From contig NC_084796.1 of the NCBI RefSeq assembly GCF_963169125.1, forward strand, positions 83,287,888 through 83,351,887: a DNA stretch of 64,000 nucleotides, written 5' to 3'. Positions 1-10,344 of the stretch are shown one piece after another (positions within the stretch are counted from its first letter, which is position 1; the number at the start of each line of letters is the position of its first letter). The translations under genes and the position numbers were made by a program. The notes below the pieces were generated by a model. The model was given only the letters and a program-made list of their open reading frames with translations, did not search any database and had not been told where the DNA came from. This DNA comes from Humulus lupulus. Lineage: Eukaryota; Streptophyta; Magnoliopsida; Rosales; Cannabaceae.

Positions 1-141
1 GATAATGATAACATGATGTATTTATGGCACTTGAGACTAGGACACATTTGCTTTGATAAAGTTCAAAGATTTACAAAGGACGGGCCTTTGAGAGAACTCA
101 GCTTAGGTGAATAACCTGCCTGTGAATCTTGTCTAGAAGGT
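1..141 (+). pseudogene. copia-A gag-pre-integrase fragment
   Basis: The plus frame from base 1 reads as the GAG-pre-integrase zinc region of a Ty1/copia polyprotein: a WHLRLGH motif near the start and a CESC motif near the end give the His/Cys set expected before the integrase core. A TAA lies in frame at about 109-111. The frame is cut at 141 by the Tat-1 LTR and resumes in the same phase at 11781 with the copia integrase, so this is the upstream exon-like piece of the element that continues to 20087. Its gag and 5' LTR lie left of the window. It is a decayed copy, not a functional gene. Confidence 0.8.
137..141. repeat. Tat-1 target-site duplication, left copy (AAGGT)
   Basis: AAGGT directly precedes the TG of the 5' LTR and is repeated exactly at 11776-11780 after the CA of the 3' LTR. 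Five bases is the usual duplication length for Ty3/gypsy integrase. Confidence 0.95.
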
Positions 142-735
142 TGTCATCCAAAAAACTGGCGTAGAGGACATGGCGAGTGACTCCCGGACACGTGGCTGAC
201 ACTTGGAGGAACTCTGCTAGGGTATCGACCAGAAGACAAATTATAGGCAGTAGGCAGCCGAAGCTTACCTGCAACCAGCTTGGTCGCAGGTTCTGCATGC
301 TTCATGATGTTTCTATAAAGATCTTGGTAAATCCCAAAATTGACTCCCACAATCTCCTGAGTATCCGATTATTTAGGAGAGAATATCTGTAACAAATTCA
401 TGTAATCCCCCTTAAGCCTATAAATAGAGAAAGATAGCTCAAGGAAGGGACTTTTTTGGCTTTTGAATTATTGGAGACTAGAGTAATTCTATTTGAGATA
501 TTGTCTTGTTCTTTGGAGGTTGGTGAAACTCACTGAACCCTAGTTCTTTGATCACTCCCTTTGATTTTATATTAATAACAATCTAAGTGGACGTAGGTTA
601 TTACCAGATCTTGGGGCCGAACCACTATAAAAATCTTGTGTTCTTATTATTTTCGTCATCACGTTCTTTTCAACACATTCATCCACGTTAAGAGTATTTT
701 GACTCCGTGTCAGTTGCCCAAAATCAGGGTCAACA
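142..735 (+). repeat. Tat-1 5' LTR
   Basis: This is a direct repeat of 11182-11775 with identical length and TG...CA ends. It holds a TATA box at 419-426, so the U3/R border should fall near 450. The end is set by divergence from the 3' LTR after AACA at 735. Confidence 0.95.
419..426 (+). promoter_or_regulatory. TATA box of the Tat-1 LTR promoter
   Basis: TATAAATA sits in the middle of the LTR and is conserved at 11459-11466 in the 3' LTR. It would drive the genomic RNA, with a start expected about 30 bases downstream. Position and match are clear; the start site is inferred. Confidence 0.6.
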
Positions 736-783
736 TTCTAGTGCTTTCATTGAGAGCTTGATATATCACCATTGAGAAAACCA
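736..783 (+). other. Tat-1 primer-binding region and short leader
   Basis: The bases just after the 5' LTR (about 740-756, reading GTGCTTTCATTGAGAGC) are where the tRNA primer should anneal. I do not recognise an exact tRNA 3' end, so the primer is unassigned. The first gag ATG follows at 784. Confidence 0.4.
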
Positions 784-945
784 ATGGCAAAAACTGCAAG
801 GAAAACTGGACAAGCGGCCGCCGCTGCACCATCAAACCCGCCTCCTCCTCCTCTTGCAAGCGTGGCTGAGGATGAGCCACATTTGGACTTTGAGGAGGAA
901 GAAATAGATGACGCAATGCTGAAGAGTACTCTGGGTTTACTGCAT

Positions 946-1181
946 TTGCATTTATAAATAGATAATCTATTTAATTATAGATTTTTAATGAGAATAATTG
1001 ACTAATAAAGTATATCATTCGTGTCTCTGTTACAACACGGCGAAACTCAATGGTTCGAATGAAATCCAATGAGAAAATAAAATAAGAATTTTTAGGCTGT
1101 ACACCTGGGATTGTAGTTCAATCGGTCAGAGCACCGCCCTGTCAAGGCGGAAGCTGCGGGTTCGAGCCCCGGGCGTTGCAT
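946..1181 (+). other. 236-bp insertion in gag with plastid-like DNA, flanked by TGCAT repeats
   Basis: Removing these bases rejoins the gag frame exactly (Leu-His before, Glu-Glu-Leu after). TGCAT is present on both sides, at 941-945 and 1177-1181, resembling a 5-base target duplication or end-joining microhomology. The right part is a plastid-type tRNA-Asp gene. The AT-rich left part (946-1106) looks like organellar intergenic DNA, but I cannot place it. A SINE is unlikely because the tRNA sequence lies at the downstream end in sense orientation with no A-rich tail. Confidence 0.7.
1107..1171 (+). tRNA. trnD-GUC: truncated plastid-type trnD-GUC pseudogene
   Basis: The segment begins GGGATTGTAGTTCAAT and has a GGTCAGAGCACC D-arm region, anticodon stem CCGCC/GGCGG, anticodon GTC at 1141-1143, and a T-arm GGTTCGAGCCCC. 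This is the plastid tRNA-Asp sequence as I know it and is unlike the nuclear tRNA-Asp. The last bases that should pair with the GGGATTG acceptor strand are missing, replaced by gag sequence, so no functional tRNA can form. Plant mitochondrial genomes also carry plastid-derived trnD, so the immediate donor could be either organelle. Confidence 0.85.
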
Positions 1182-3043
1182 GAAGAGCTGGCCAATCTGA
1201 GGGCCAGTCAGGAAAGTGCTGCCGAAATCATGGTGCGGCAACAGCAAGAGATTGAACGGCAGCGCGTGGAGTTAAGTGAGAGACCGGCGGAGATGGACCA
1301 TCGCCAGAGCGAAGCCATGGTAGCCCTCGAGGCAGTCTTGCAATTGGCTAGGAATCAGGCTGCACCTGCCTCGCAGCCTGATCAACCCGCGAATGGGCCA
1401 CCCCACACGGGTCCAAATCCTAGTCCGCTTATCCAACCCTCGAGCCCACAAAGGCCCGAGCAGCCACCAGCGCCTCAAGACGATGTCCCTCTAGGGGACC
1501 CAGAGGCACAGCCTCCATCCCAAGCTGGTCGCGGCAATCCCCCGCATCAGAGGCAGAATAGGACCGAGCATCAGCCTCGTAGTCCTAGACGCCAAAGGGG
1601 CGACGAGCCGAACCTTCCGAACAGAGGTCAGTATCCTCCTCGTAACAGAAGGAACTCAGAGTTAGGCTCTGTGGTCCGAGGTCCCCCACTGCATGATAAT
1701 GCACGGGGACCAAACGACCAACGCAGGCCACCCTCTAGCGCTCAGGACGTTTTAGCCCAGGAAGGAAATCGAGGGAATAGTCGATCCCACCATAGCAAAT
1801 CAAGATTTAGAGAGGGCCATGGCTATAATGAGGCCGACTCAGGAAAAGGGAATGCCGGTCGGAGGAATGATGAAAGAGGTGGAGGCAAGAGCCAGATACC
1901 TCAAGATGACCAACCCAACAGACGAGATGCTGGGGGGCAGCCCAAACAAAATAACGTCTTCAACCGGCTTGGAGCTAGCGAGCAGCGGGGAAGAGACGAG
2001 GATTTGAGAGATGTGCTCAATGATCACCGTGAGCGACATGGCGAGAACATACCCCAAGCAGCAGAGGCCACAACAATTCCCATCGCTGTGCAGGCCTAAA
2101 TAGATGCCTTCAACCAGGTGGTGCAACAGCTTGTCGGGGGAAGAACATCTTACATCAACCACGACAGGAGAAAAGACACTCCTTTCGTCTAGAGGATAGC
2201 TATGCAGAGACTCCTAGAAAGTTTAAAATGCCTACGCTTCCGAACTTTGATGGATACGGTGACCCGATATCTCACGTCAATAAGTTTGAGATACAAATGG
2301 ACATTCAGAAAGTGTCCGAAGATGCTTGGTGCAGGATCTTCCCTGCAACACTTTCTGATGCCGCACAGGAATGGTTTTTTAATTTCCCTCCTGCAAGCAT
2401 AGTTTCCTGGGAGATGTTCGTAAAGGATTTTACGGACAGTTTTATGCAGGTCGTGTGCATCCGATCGAGGCAAACCAGCTGGTTGAAATACGCCAGCAGG
2501 ATCGAGAATCGCATAAGGACTACATCCAGCACTTTATGCGAGCAGCAGCTGGAGAAAAAACAGTGGGGGACGAAGGCAAAATGATGACCATAACCACAGG
2601 GGTTAGGCGTCGCACCCCCCTCTGGAAAAGCCTCTGAAAGGATGGGGTTAGAACTACCCAGGAATTCTTGGACCGGGCTGATCGTTACATCAAGCTCGAA
2701 GATGCCATTGCCGACGATGGAAGGATAAGAAGGCTGTCGAGCCTGCCAAAGCCGCCAATGGGTCTAAACCTAACGACAACGACAATGGCAAGAATGGTGG
2801 AAAATGGCCACACAATGAGCCTTCTACCTCTGACAATAAATGAGCCAAGGGTAATCGTTATGAACCTCGGTTCACTAACTATACTGCCCTTGTTGAGTCT
2901 CGGGGAGAAGTTTATCAGGCCACGAGTTCCAGCGTGCCTTATAAAAAGCCTGCCCCTATTCGAAAGGATATTTCAAAAAGAGACACTTCCAAGTTCTGTC
3001 GTTATCATAACGACTACGGACATGATACAAATGAATGCAACTA

Positions 3044-3920
3044 GTTGAAGGATGAAATCGAGTTCCTTATTAGACAAGGACACTTGAGAAGATACGTATG
3101 GGCCTCGGGAAATTCCCAACGAGAAGCTCCGGGTGGCAACGAGCAGGCGCCCACGCGTCAGCGCTCGTCACCTTTGCAGCCTGCCCCCGTGACTGGCACA
3201 CAGTTAACCATTTGTGGAGGCCTGCACCTCGTGGGAAATAGCGGAAAGGCCAGGGAACGATACGCTCAGACTCTGCGCAACAACCAGGACATCAAGATGA
3301 TGACTGTGGAGGACCGCGCGCCAAAACAGTCTCGGTCAGAAGAGGGCGAAATAACCTTCTCTGATAGAGATGCCCAACATGTCCGGTTCCCACATTCCGA
3401 TCTGCTGGTCGTGGATATCCAAATGGCCAACATGATGGTGAAGAGAGTGCTGGTCGATACAGGAAGTTCGGTGAATATCTTGTATAAGTCTTCGTTGGAA
3501 CGCATGAAGTTGTTCGTTAAGGACCTGGAGCCCTGCAACCAGACAATATACAGCTTCTCTGGTGAGGGACTCGCCCCCGCAGGATCAATCAGACTACCAG
3601 TGATGACAGGTACAGTGCCTGCTACTAAGACATTACCCGCTAATTTTATAGTAGTTGATTGTCCTTCGGCGTACAATGCCGTCATTGGGAGACCTATACT
3701 GGTTGATCTACGGGCCGTCACCTCTATGTGGCACTTGGCCATGAAATTCCTGACAGACGCAGGAGTAGGACGCGTATTGGGAAACCAGAGGGAGGCCAGA
3801 GAGTGCTACAACGCCTCAGTCGCGAAGGCGAAAAAGGGAACGTCAAAAAGCACTACCTCAGATAAGTTGCAGATGGAAATTGATACGCAAGCCCAATTCG
3901 GTGATGAAGTCACCAAATAG
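3044..3920 (+). pseudogene. Tat-1 aspartic protease region
   Basis: This is an open frame from just after the gag zinc motif to a TAG at 3918-3920. The retropepsin active site DTGSS is intact at 3456-3470, preceded by a typical F-S-D-x-D block and followed by a conserved VIGRP motif near 3690-3705. The protease would cleave the Gag-Pol polyprotein. The domain itself is intact, but upstream and downstream stops separate it from gag and RT. Confidence 0.85.
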
Positions 3921-5450
3921 GGTGTTGCCCAAAGTGAGGATAGAGATCTAGATCCTCGCTTTGGGGATTTTGAAGAGAACGTTGGACCCGTCGAGGACCT
4001 AGAAGAGGTCCAACTCAAAGAAAAAGACCCGACCAGAGTCGTAAAGGTCGGGAAAAACCTAGAACCAACCACGAAGCATGCACTAGTGGAATTTTTGCGG
4101 AAGAACCAGGAAGTCTTTGCCTGTTCGCACAAAGACATGGCTGGGATAGACCCTACAGTTATCAGCCATGTCCTGAACATAGACAAGACTTTTCCACACG
4201 TACAACAAAAAAGAAGGCTGCTCGATAAGGATCGATCGAGAGCCTTAAAAGAAGAAGTTGAAAGGTTAAAGGAGAATGGGTTCATCAGGGTGGCGTTTTA
4301 TCCATCGTGGGTCTCCAATCCACTGCTGGTTCCCAAGCGTAACGGCAAATGGTGAACCTGCGTGGATTTTACAGACCTCAATAAAGCCTGCCCAAAGGAC
4401 TGCTTCCCACTCCCCAGAATCGACCAGTTGGTCGATGCTACTGCAGGACACGAGATCATCTCCTTCATGGATGCATATTCGGGTTACAACCAGATTAGCA
4501 TGCATCCCCCTGACAAGGATCACACCAGCTTTTGGACCGATACGGGCTTATACTACTATAAAGTAATGCCCTTCGGATTGAAAAACGCAGGTGCGACTTA
4601 CCAGCGGTTAGTTAACCACATGTTTAAAGAATTGATCGGGATAAACATGGAGGTGTACGTGGACGACATGCTGGTAATGTCTAAGAAGGCAGAAGGACAT
4701 GTGAAGGATTTACAAGAATGTTTTGATGTATTGAACAAGTACCAGATGAAACTAAATCCTCTCAAATGTTCCTTCGGAGTTGGATCAGGGAATCGAGGCC
4801 AACCCCGATAAGATAAAAGCCCTGATCAACATGAAATCGCCAGAAAAGATCAAAGATGTACAAAGTTTAACTGGGAGGATTGCAGCCCTAAGTAGATTTA
4901 TTTCAAAATCAACAGACAAATGCGTCCCTTTTTTCAATCTACTTAGGGGCAATAAGAAGTTCGAATGGACAGAGGACTGTGAGCAAGCTTTTCAGGCCTT
5001 AAAGGCCCATATGGCATAGCCTCCCATTTTATCCAAGCCGATCGAAGGAGAAATTTTGTTCATTTACCTGGCGATCACGGAAGTTGCTGCGAGTGCGGTA
5101 CTAGTGCGAGAGGAGGAAGGCATACAGAAAGCGGTGTACTATGTAAGCAAGAGGCTGATCGGAGCAGAATTAAAGTATCCGCCCATCGAAAGGTTAGCAT
5201 ACTGTTTAATCCTGGCCTCAAGGAAGCTACGTCCTTACATTCAAGCCCACCCTATCACAGTTTTAACTGACCAGCCCCTTCGGCAAGTCCTCCAAAAACC
5301 AGAGGCGGCTGGGCGCTTATTAAAATGGGTAGTCGAACTAGGGCAGTTCGATATCACATATTCACCGCGAGCAGCAGTAAAGGGACAAGTCTTAGATGAT
5401 CTTATTGCAGAGTTCACTGAATCTCAGACAGCGAGCAGTGCGTACAGCCT
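3921..5450 (+). pseudogene. Tat-1 reverse transcriptase and RNase H
   Basis: The gypsy RT begins near 4086 and covers the fingers and palm. The YVDD catalytic motif is at 4656-4667. An in-frame TGA at 4352-4354 replaces Arg in the K-W-R-T-C-V-D-F motif. A frameshift near 4790 joins the RT thumb to the tether, and a TAG lies at about 5017. RNase H follows at about 5056-5440, with the YYVSKRL and LTDQPLRQ motifs of the family. Several independent breaks mean no active polymerase can be made from this copy. Confidence 0.87.
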
Positions 5451-5469
5451 AGCATGCCTGAGCCCCAAG

Positions 5470-5948
5470 CTGAAGCTCCTTCATGGAAGTTATTCACGGA
5501 TGGGTCGTCTAACGAATCCCACGCAGGAGCGGGAGTGATATTGATAACGCCAGAAGGGCATCGATTTCACTGCGCCATTAGGTTCGACTTCACTGCATCA
5601 AATAATGAAGCCGAATAGGAAGCACTCCTCGCTGGATTGAGAATGGCGAAAGACATGAGCATAAAGGCGATTGATATTTACAGTGATTCACAGCTGGTAG
5701 TGAATCAAGTTCTAGGGGAATATCAAGTGCGAGGCCTAAAATTGGTGGCCTACTTGAATAAAACAAAAGACTTGCTAGCCCAGTTCACGAAGTATACCCT
5801 CCAGCAAATACCACGAGATCAGAATTCGAATACAGATGCCTTAGCCAAACTAGCGAGCGCGAAAGATGCTGACACTTTGAACATTGTGCCAGTAGAAAGA
5901 TTGAGTGAGCCAAGCATACAAGCAATTGAAGCCAGTATGGAAATCTGA
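5470..5948 (+). pseudogene. Tat-1 second RNase H (archaeal type)
   Basis: A second RNase H fold follows the first: an FTDGSSN start near 5500, an SNNEAE helix near 5600 with an in-frame TAG just after it (5618-5620), an IYSDSQLVVNQ motif near 5675 and a DALAKLAS motif near 5840. A TGA at 5946-5948 separates it from integrase. The domain is characteristic of Tat-lineage elements and helps place this copy. Confidence 0.85.
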
Positions 5949-7196
5949 ATGGAGGATACATGGATGGCGCCTTACTTGGAGTATCTGACAAATGGTGTGC
6001 TACCGACAGATAGAAACAAAGCCAGAACTCTACAAAGGCAGGCTACTAGGTACATACTGGTCGATGGTGTTATGTATAGGAGAGGATATTCAATGCCACT
6101 ACTCAGATGCGTTACACCAGAAAAAGCTAAGGAACTAATGAAAGAGGTGCATGAAGGCTTCTGCGGAAATCACGCTGGAGGGCAGAGTTTGGCAAAAAAG
6201 ATTCTAAGGCAAGGGTACTTCTGGCCGACTGTGAACGAAGATTCAATGGAGTTTGTACGAAAATGCGATAAATGTCAAAGGTACTCCAAAATTCCACGAG
6301 CTACTCCAAACGAGTTGAAACAGATGCAGAGTCCACGACCTTTTGCAGTATGGGGGATAAACTTGATTGGATCCCTACCAACGGGAAAGGGCGAAGTGAA
6401 GTACGCAGTTGTGGCAGACGACTACTTCACCAAATGGGTCGAAGCTAAACCACTCGCTACCATAACGACCAATAAAGTTCTTGACTTCGTCATCAAAAAG
6501 GTTGTTTGCCGGTATGGTTTGCCCCGAAAGATTGTTTCAGACAACGGAACCCAATTTGACAGCGACTTATTCACCGACTTCTGCGAAAGGCATGGGATTA
6601 TTAAAAGCTTTTCTTCAGTTGCGCATCCTCAAGAAAACGGGTAGGTCGAGGCCGTGAATAAAACTCTTAAGGACACCCTGAAGAAGAGGCTTGAAGACGC
6701 TAAAGGAGCATGGCCAGAGCAGCTGCCTGAAGTCCTTTGGTCGTATAGAACGTCTCACCGAACAGCGACAGGTCATACCCCATTTTCCTTAGCCTACAGA
6801 TATGAGGCCATGTTACCTGTGGAGTTAGATCCCCCCTCACATCGACGCATAACATACGACTAGGACCAAAACAGCCAACTAATGATGGAGTCCCTAGACT
6901 CAATTGACGAAATACGGGAGAAAGCCCAACTCCGAGTTGCTGCGTACCAGCAAAAGGTCGCTCGGTACTTTAACTCGAAAGTAAAAGAAAGGAAATTCAA
7001 CGTCGGTGACTTGGTGCTACGACGAGTTTTCTTGAATACCCGCAACCCCACTGCTGGAGTACTCGGACCTAATTGGGAAGGACCTTACCAGATTGAAGAA
7101 GTCCTTCACCCGGGCACCTACAAACTTGCACGCCTAAACGGAGATCTCGTTCCACGTTATTGGAATGGAGAACACCTGCGCAAGTATTATCAGTGA
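5949..7196 (+). pseudogene. Tat-1 integrase
   Basis: An HHCC zinc domain lies at about 6140-6285 (H-E-G-F-C-G-N-H and C-D-K-C-Q-R). The DDE core follows. Its first catalytic Asp is replaced by Asn at codon 6360-6362 (WGIN in place of WGID, a G-to-A change); the second is in SDNG near 6540; the Glu follows a TAG at 6642-6644. Another TAG is at 6861-6863. The C-terminus has the GDLVLRR motif near 7005 and ends TGA at 7194. The lost Asp alone would disable strand transfer. No chromodomain follows, as expected for Tat. Confidence 0.87.
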
Positions 7197-7707
7197 ACAG
7201 TCCTTTTTAAAGGACTGGCTTGTATTAAAATTTACTTTTTACAAGTTTTGAAAAAAGGGTTAGCCACGTTATATGGCTAATCGCTTATATATGTAAGATC
7301 CTTTTTTAGGATCACTCGTAAAGACATGTTTAGTCCATTTTTAATACGAGATTATAAGGGACTGTGCGCAGCCAGTCATTCTTGCCAACCTTTGTAAATT
7401 TATGTTTACAAGTATTTGTTCATTACGTGTGTTGTTTTGCTGTAGTATAAGTATTACGTTTCCTACCGAGAAGAAATGTTCGAACAGGTCGTGGTCAAGG
7501 CAAGTGACCCAGGACCTAAAGCTCCTCGATCACTTGGGGGGCATATAAGGTACATCGATAGCAAAGCATATCAAAAGGTATGTAAACACATGAACAAAAT
7601 AAGTGAAAGCATGCTAAGGTACTTAGAGTATTTTTCAAAATTTATATTTTGTTAAATCAAACCAAAGTACTATGCTAAGTTCGCTCATACGGCAGCAAAT
7701 TCAAAGT
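7197..7707. other. Spacer between convergent Tat-1 genes, with five short hairpins
   Basis: No reading frame is credible here. Inverted repeats occur at 7198-7217 (9-bp stem, 2-base loop), 7219-7245 (6-bp stem), 7260-7280 (7-bp stem), 7297-7313 (6-bp stem) and 7392-7411 (7-bp stem). The sense polyprotein ends at 7196 and the antisense gene stops at 7708, so the 3' ends of two opposing transcripts would meet here. A role in 3'-end formation is only inference. Confidence 0.55.
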
Positions 7708-10194
7708 TCAAGAAGCATTAGGAGCAGGAGGGTCTTTATCAACATTCTGATTGGTCGTATCCTCAATGAATCCTCCTTCCTCTGCACCAGCGATGCTTGG
7801 GGAGGCAGGGATCCTTGCTCTTTCCTCTTCTTCAGCCAATCGAGCAATGCAGCGGGCCAGCTCAGCATTCCTGGCATCTTCTAGAAGGTAGTCAAAGTTG
7901 GCGCCCTGGTTGTGTTTCCAGAAGTAATAACAACACCAAAGCGTCGCATTCTTGTACCTTTCCAGATCTTTGGCATTGGTAAGCTTCAGCTGCTCTATTT
8001 GGCTCTCAAGAACAGCTATGGCCTTGTCCTTGGCAAGAAGCTCCTCTTTGAGTCTCTTGCATTCGCGATATTGGACTCAGCTGGAATCCTGGTACTCCTC
8101 CCTCTGCTTTCTCAAGGCTGCCTTGGAAGCTTCAGCTTCCGCCAGCTGTGCTACCGCAGCATCCTTCTTCTGAGTGACCACCTCCAACTCCCCAACATGC
8201 CTGGCTTCTGCAGCCTGAAGCTCCTCAGCAGCTTTTGCCTGATACCTCTCGATGGCCTTTGCCCAAGCCTGGTCGATGGTAGCTTGGGCAAGGGTACGAG
8301 TAGCAGTTGCAGTCAGCAAGGCCTGTGGATAAAAGATAAAGTTAGAGTCTTTTGCCAAGAATAAAAGATGAAGGCCAAAGAGATAAGAAATGCTTACGCT
8401 GGCCATTTCGTTTAGGGCCCTGTTCAGAATTTGGTCGACCCCCATATTCTCTGCCTCAGCCATCGCATCCTTGTAGCGGTCATACCTCACGATGTGTGCA
8501 AGGCGGTCCTTGGCTGCTCGCAAGGCGCGGTTCGAAAGTTTGGCTCCAAGAGCTTCGTTAGGCTGAGGTTGTTCTTTCGCGGCTGCAGGTGGAGGATTCG
8601 TCGCAGCAGGCGGGGTTTCCTTCTCAGCAGGAACCAAAGGCTGGGCAGAAGTTTGCCCTATTGGCACGTCCTTGGAAGGATCTTCTGTTCGACCCTTCTT
8701 GGCAGGAGGTCCTTGGCTCGATTTGTCGTTATGCCTCCTGGACGTCTTTCGCCGAACCAGAGGGACTTCTACCTCCTCCTCAGTCTGATATAAATCGAAG
8801 ACGTTGGGAGTGGCCATATCTACGTACAAATAAACATATGCAAATGATAAGATCAAGGCGGATAAAAACTCTTGATAAAATAGGAAAGAGGTCACAAAGT
8901 TTAATACTCGAGCTACAACTACTGGTCGCTATACTATTGACTCTATTAGTCACACACTCACTATCTGGCACGAAGAAGTCTGGCCCTAGATTTGGAGTAT
9001 ACGTAAAGTTGCCCTCCCCATCAAACAAGTGACAGGGAATTGGCAAGCTATTTAAAAGCGAAATAAGTGTACCATTTTCATCGAAGGATTCACCCAAGTC
9101 CACAACAGATTCTGTTGCCTTTTGTTTCCCCTTGCGTTGGGGTGCAGAAGGCCTTTCTGCGGAAGGATTGCCCGTGGGTTCCCTGATTGTAACCCCCGTC
9201 GGCCTCCTTCGCGGAGGGGATGTAGGGCGTTGCTGCTCAAGATCCCCCTCGGCAGTGGCATCTGCTACCACAGGTCCTCTTGTTTCATGGCGAGGAGCCA
9301 GGAGGCCGGATAGCCTCAGATTTTCATCAGTGACCAGGGACTTGACGCTTTTTTCTACGTCTATCATCCTGGCCAATGCGATGGACCTCAACACCATGTC
9401 TGGTGTTGGGGTCGGACGTAACCATGGTCCTGAAAGACAAAGTGTACTTTAAGAAAAATGAAGGAAAATTCGCTGATGAAAAGTATCGACCAGTAGAAAC
9501 AACACTTACCTCCTCGAGCGAAGGCCAGATTGTTAGTGGTCATGTCCGGCGTAAGGAAGTACTCCTTGCTGTAGTGCCCCATGTTAGATATATGCGTGGT
9601 GTCACTCAGGAACGTCCGGCTCGTCTCCTGGTTACAAAGATGGAAGAAGCTCGTCCCATACTGTTGGGGGTTGGACTTGAGGTCGAAGAGATAATTGACC
9701 TCATGGGGGGTAGGTTCTGGCCATTTTCTAAGTTTGTACAGGATATAGAGTGTGGCCAGCATTCTATATCCATTCGGAGTAATTTGGAAGGGGTCGACAC
9801 CAAAATAGTTGGCTACCCCCTGATAAAAAGGATGTAGAGGGAGGATAGCCCCCGCCTTTATATGATACCTAGACCAAGCACTGTAAACAGCTTTGGGAAG
9901 GTTAGCCCTTTGGTCTGCAGCTGGAATTTTGAGAATAACCCCTGTAAGAGGATACTTACTGCGGTAGTTGGCAAGTATCTGAGGAGTCACTTGGCTGGTC
10001 GGGGAGAGATACCACTCGACATCAAAAAGGTTTTGATGACGAGGGCGGGCCCTGACTTGGATACTAGGGTCTAGGGCGGCATTTTCTCGACCACTGGTCG
10101 AAGGAACCCTAGCCTGTGAATCTGGCTGGGCAGGTGAGTTTGGGCTATTTTCGGAGTCAGGCCTTTTCTTGCTTAAAGACTTAGATCGAGCCAT
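7708..10194 (-). CDS. Tat-1 antisense four-exon gene ('putative gypsy type transposon' family), one internal stop
   Basis: On the minus strand the frame runs ATG 10194 to TGA 7708 in four exons: 10194-9510, 9429-8962, 8819-8398 and 8322-7708. Introns are 80, 142 and 75 nt with GTAAG/GTGAG donors and CAG or TAG acceptors, and all junctions keep phase, giving 729 codons. The only break is a TGA at 8079-8077 in exon 4. Residues about 100-215 have the pattern (LHPFYQGVANYFG, then NGYRML) that I recognise from Pfam PF04195, 'putative gypsy type transposon', known from antisense ORFs of Tat elements. The middle is disordered and rich in Pro/Arg/Thr. Exon 4 is Ala/Glu/Lys-rich and probably coiled coil. 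Function is unknown. It is far better preserved than the sense gag-pol of the same element. Confidence 0.8.
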
Positions 10195-10227
10195 TTGAGA
10201 GGGTGATGGGCGAGGTCTAGGAGAAGA

Positions 10228-10338
10228 TCATGAAAAAGGGATCTCGTGAACTCTATCGGTCGGTTGTTCTTCGCCTTCGAGCAGCTGAGCATGTAGATCG
10301 TCGTCGATGGGCCGTTCACCTCCCCACAAATTTGGCAT
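10228..10338 (-). CDS. Upstream ORF (36 aa) of the Tat-1 antisense transcript
   Basis: This is the first ATG after the inferred 5'-UTR intron acceptor. It opens a 36-codon frame (starting MPNLWGGERP, ending EIPFS) that stops 33 bases before the main ATG at 10194. It could act as a translational uORF, or be the original N-terminus now out of frame. Only the sequence pattern supports it. Confidence 0.4.
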   Translation of the reverse strand: MPNLWGGERPIDDDLHAQLLEGEEQPTDRVHEIPFS

Positions 10339-10344
10339 TAAAGT

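Larger units (their letters stand above)
784..3043 (+). pseudogene. Tat-1 gag (broken)
   Basis: The reading frame starts at ATG 784, giving a proline-rich then acidic N-terminus. It is interrupted by the insert at 946-1181 and resumes at 1182 with a long hydrophilic Gln/Arg/Pro-rich stretch to a TAA at 2097. A retrotransposon-gag capsid core follows at about 2228-2470, with the conserved pattern of an NFDGYGDP start, an EWFF motif and a FxKDF motif. The frame then shifts near 2470, with a further break near 2750. A one-knuckle CxxH-x4-H-x4-C zinc motif lies at about 3005-3040, followed directly by a TAG where the family has Gln. The protein would form the virus-like particle. It cannot be made from this copy. 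Confidence 0.8.

Noticed and set aside
142..392. Small frames at the start of the Tat-1 LTR
   Set aside because: They are repeated in the 3' LTR with non-synonymous differences and lie in U3. No coding support.
1107..1175. Functional tRNA-Asp gene
   Set aside because: The 3' acceptor strand needed to pair with GGGATTG is missing and replaced by gag sequence, so only a truncated plastid-type copy remains.
946..1181. SINE insertion (tRNA-derived)
   Set aside because: The tRNA part is at the downstream end in sense orientation, with no A-rich tail or SINE body after it, and it is plastid-type.
3266..4285. Minus-strand frames of about 158 codons opposite Tat-1 protease and RT
   Set aside because: They are shadows of the sense coding sequence and have no splice context or domain, unlike the real antisense gene further downstream.
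8352..9837. Plus-strand frames at 8431-8793, 8589-9032 and 9376-9837
   Set aside because: They are shadows of the antisense exons and cross its introns without a domain of their own.
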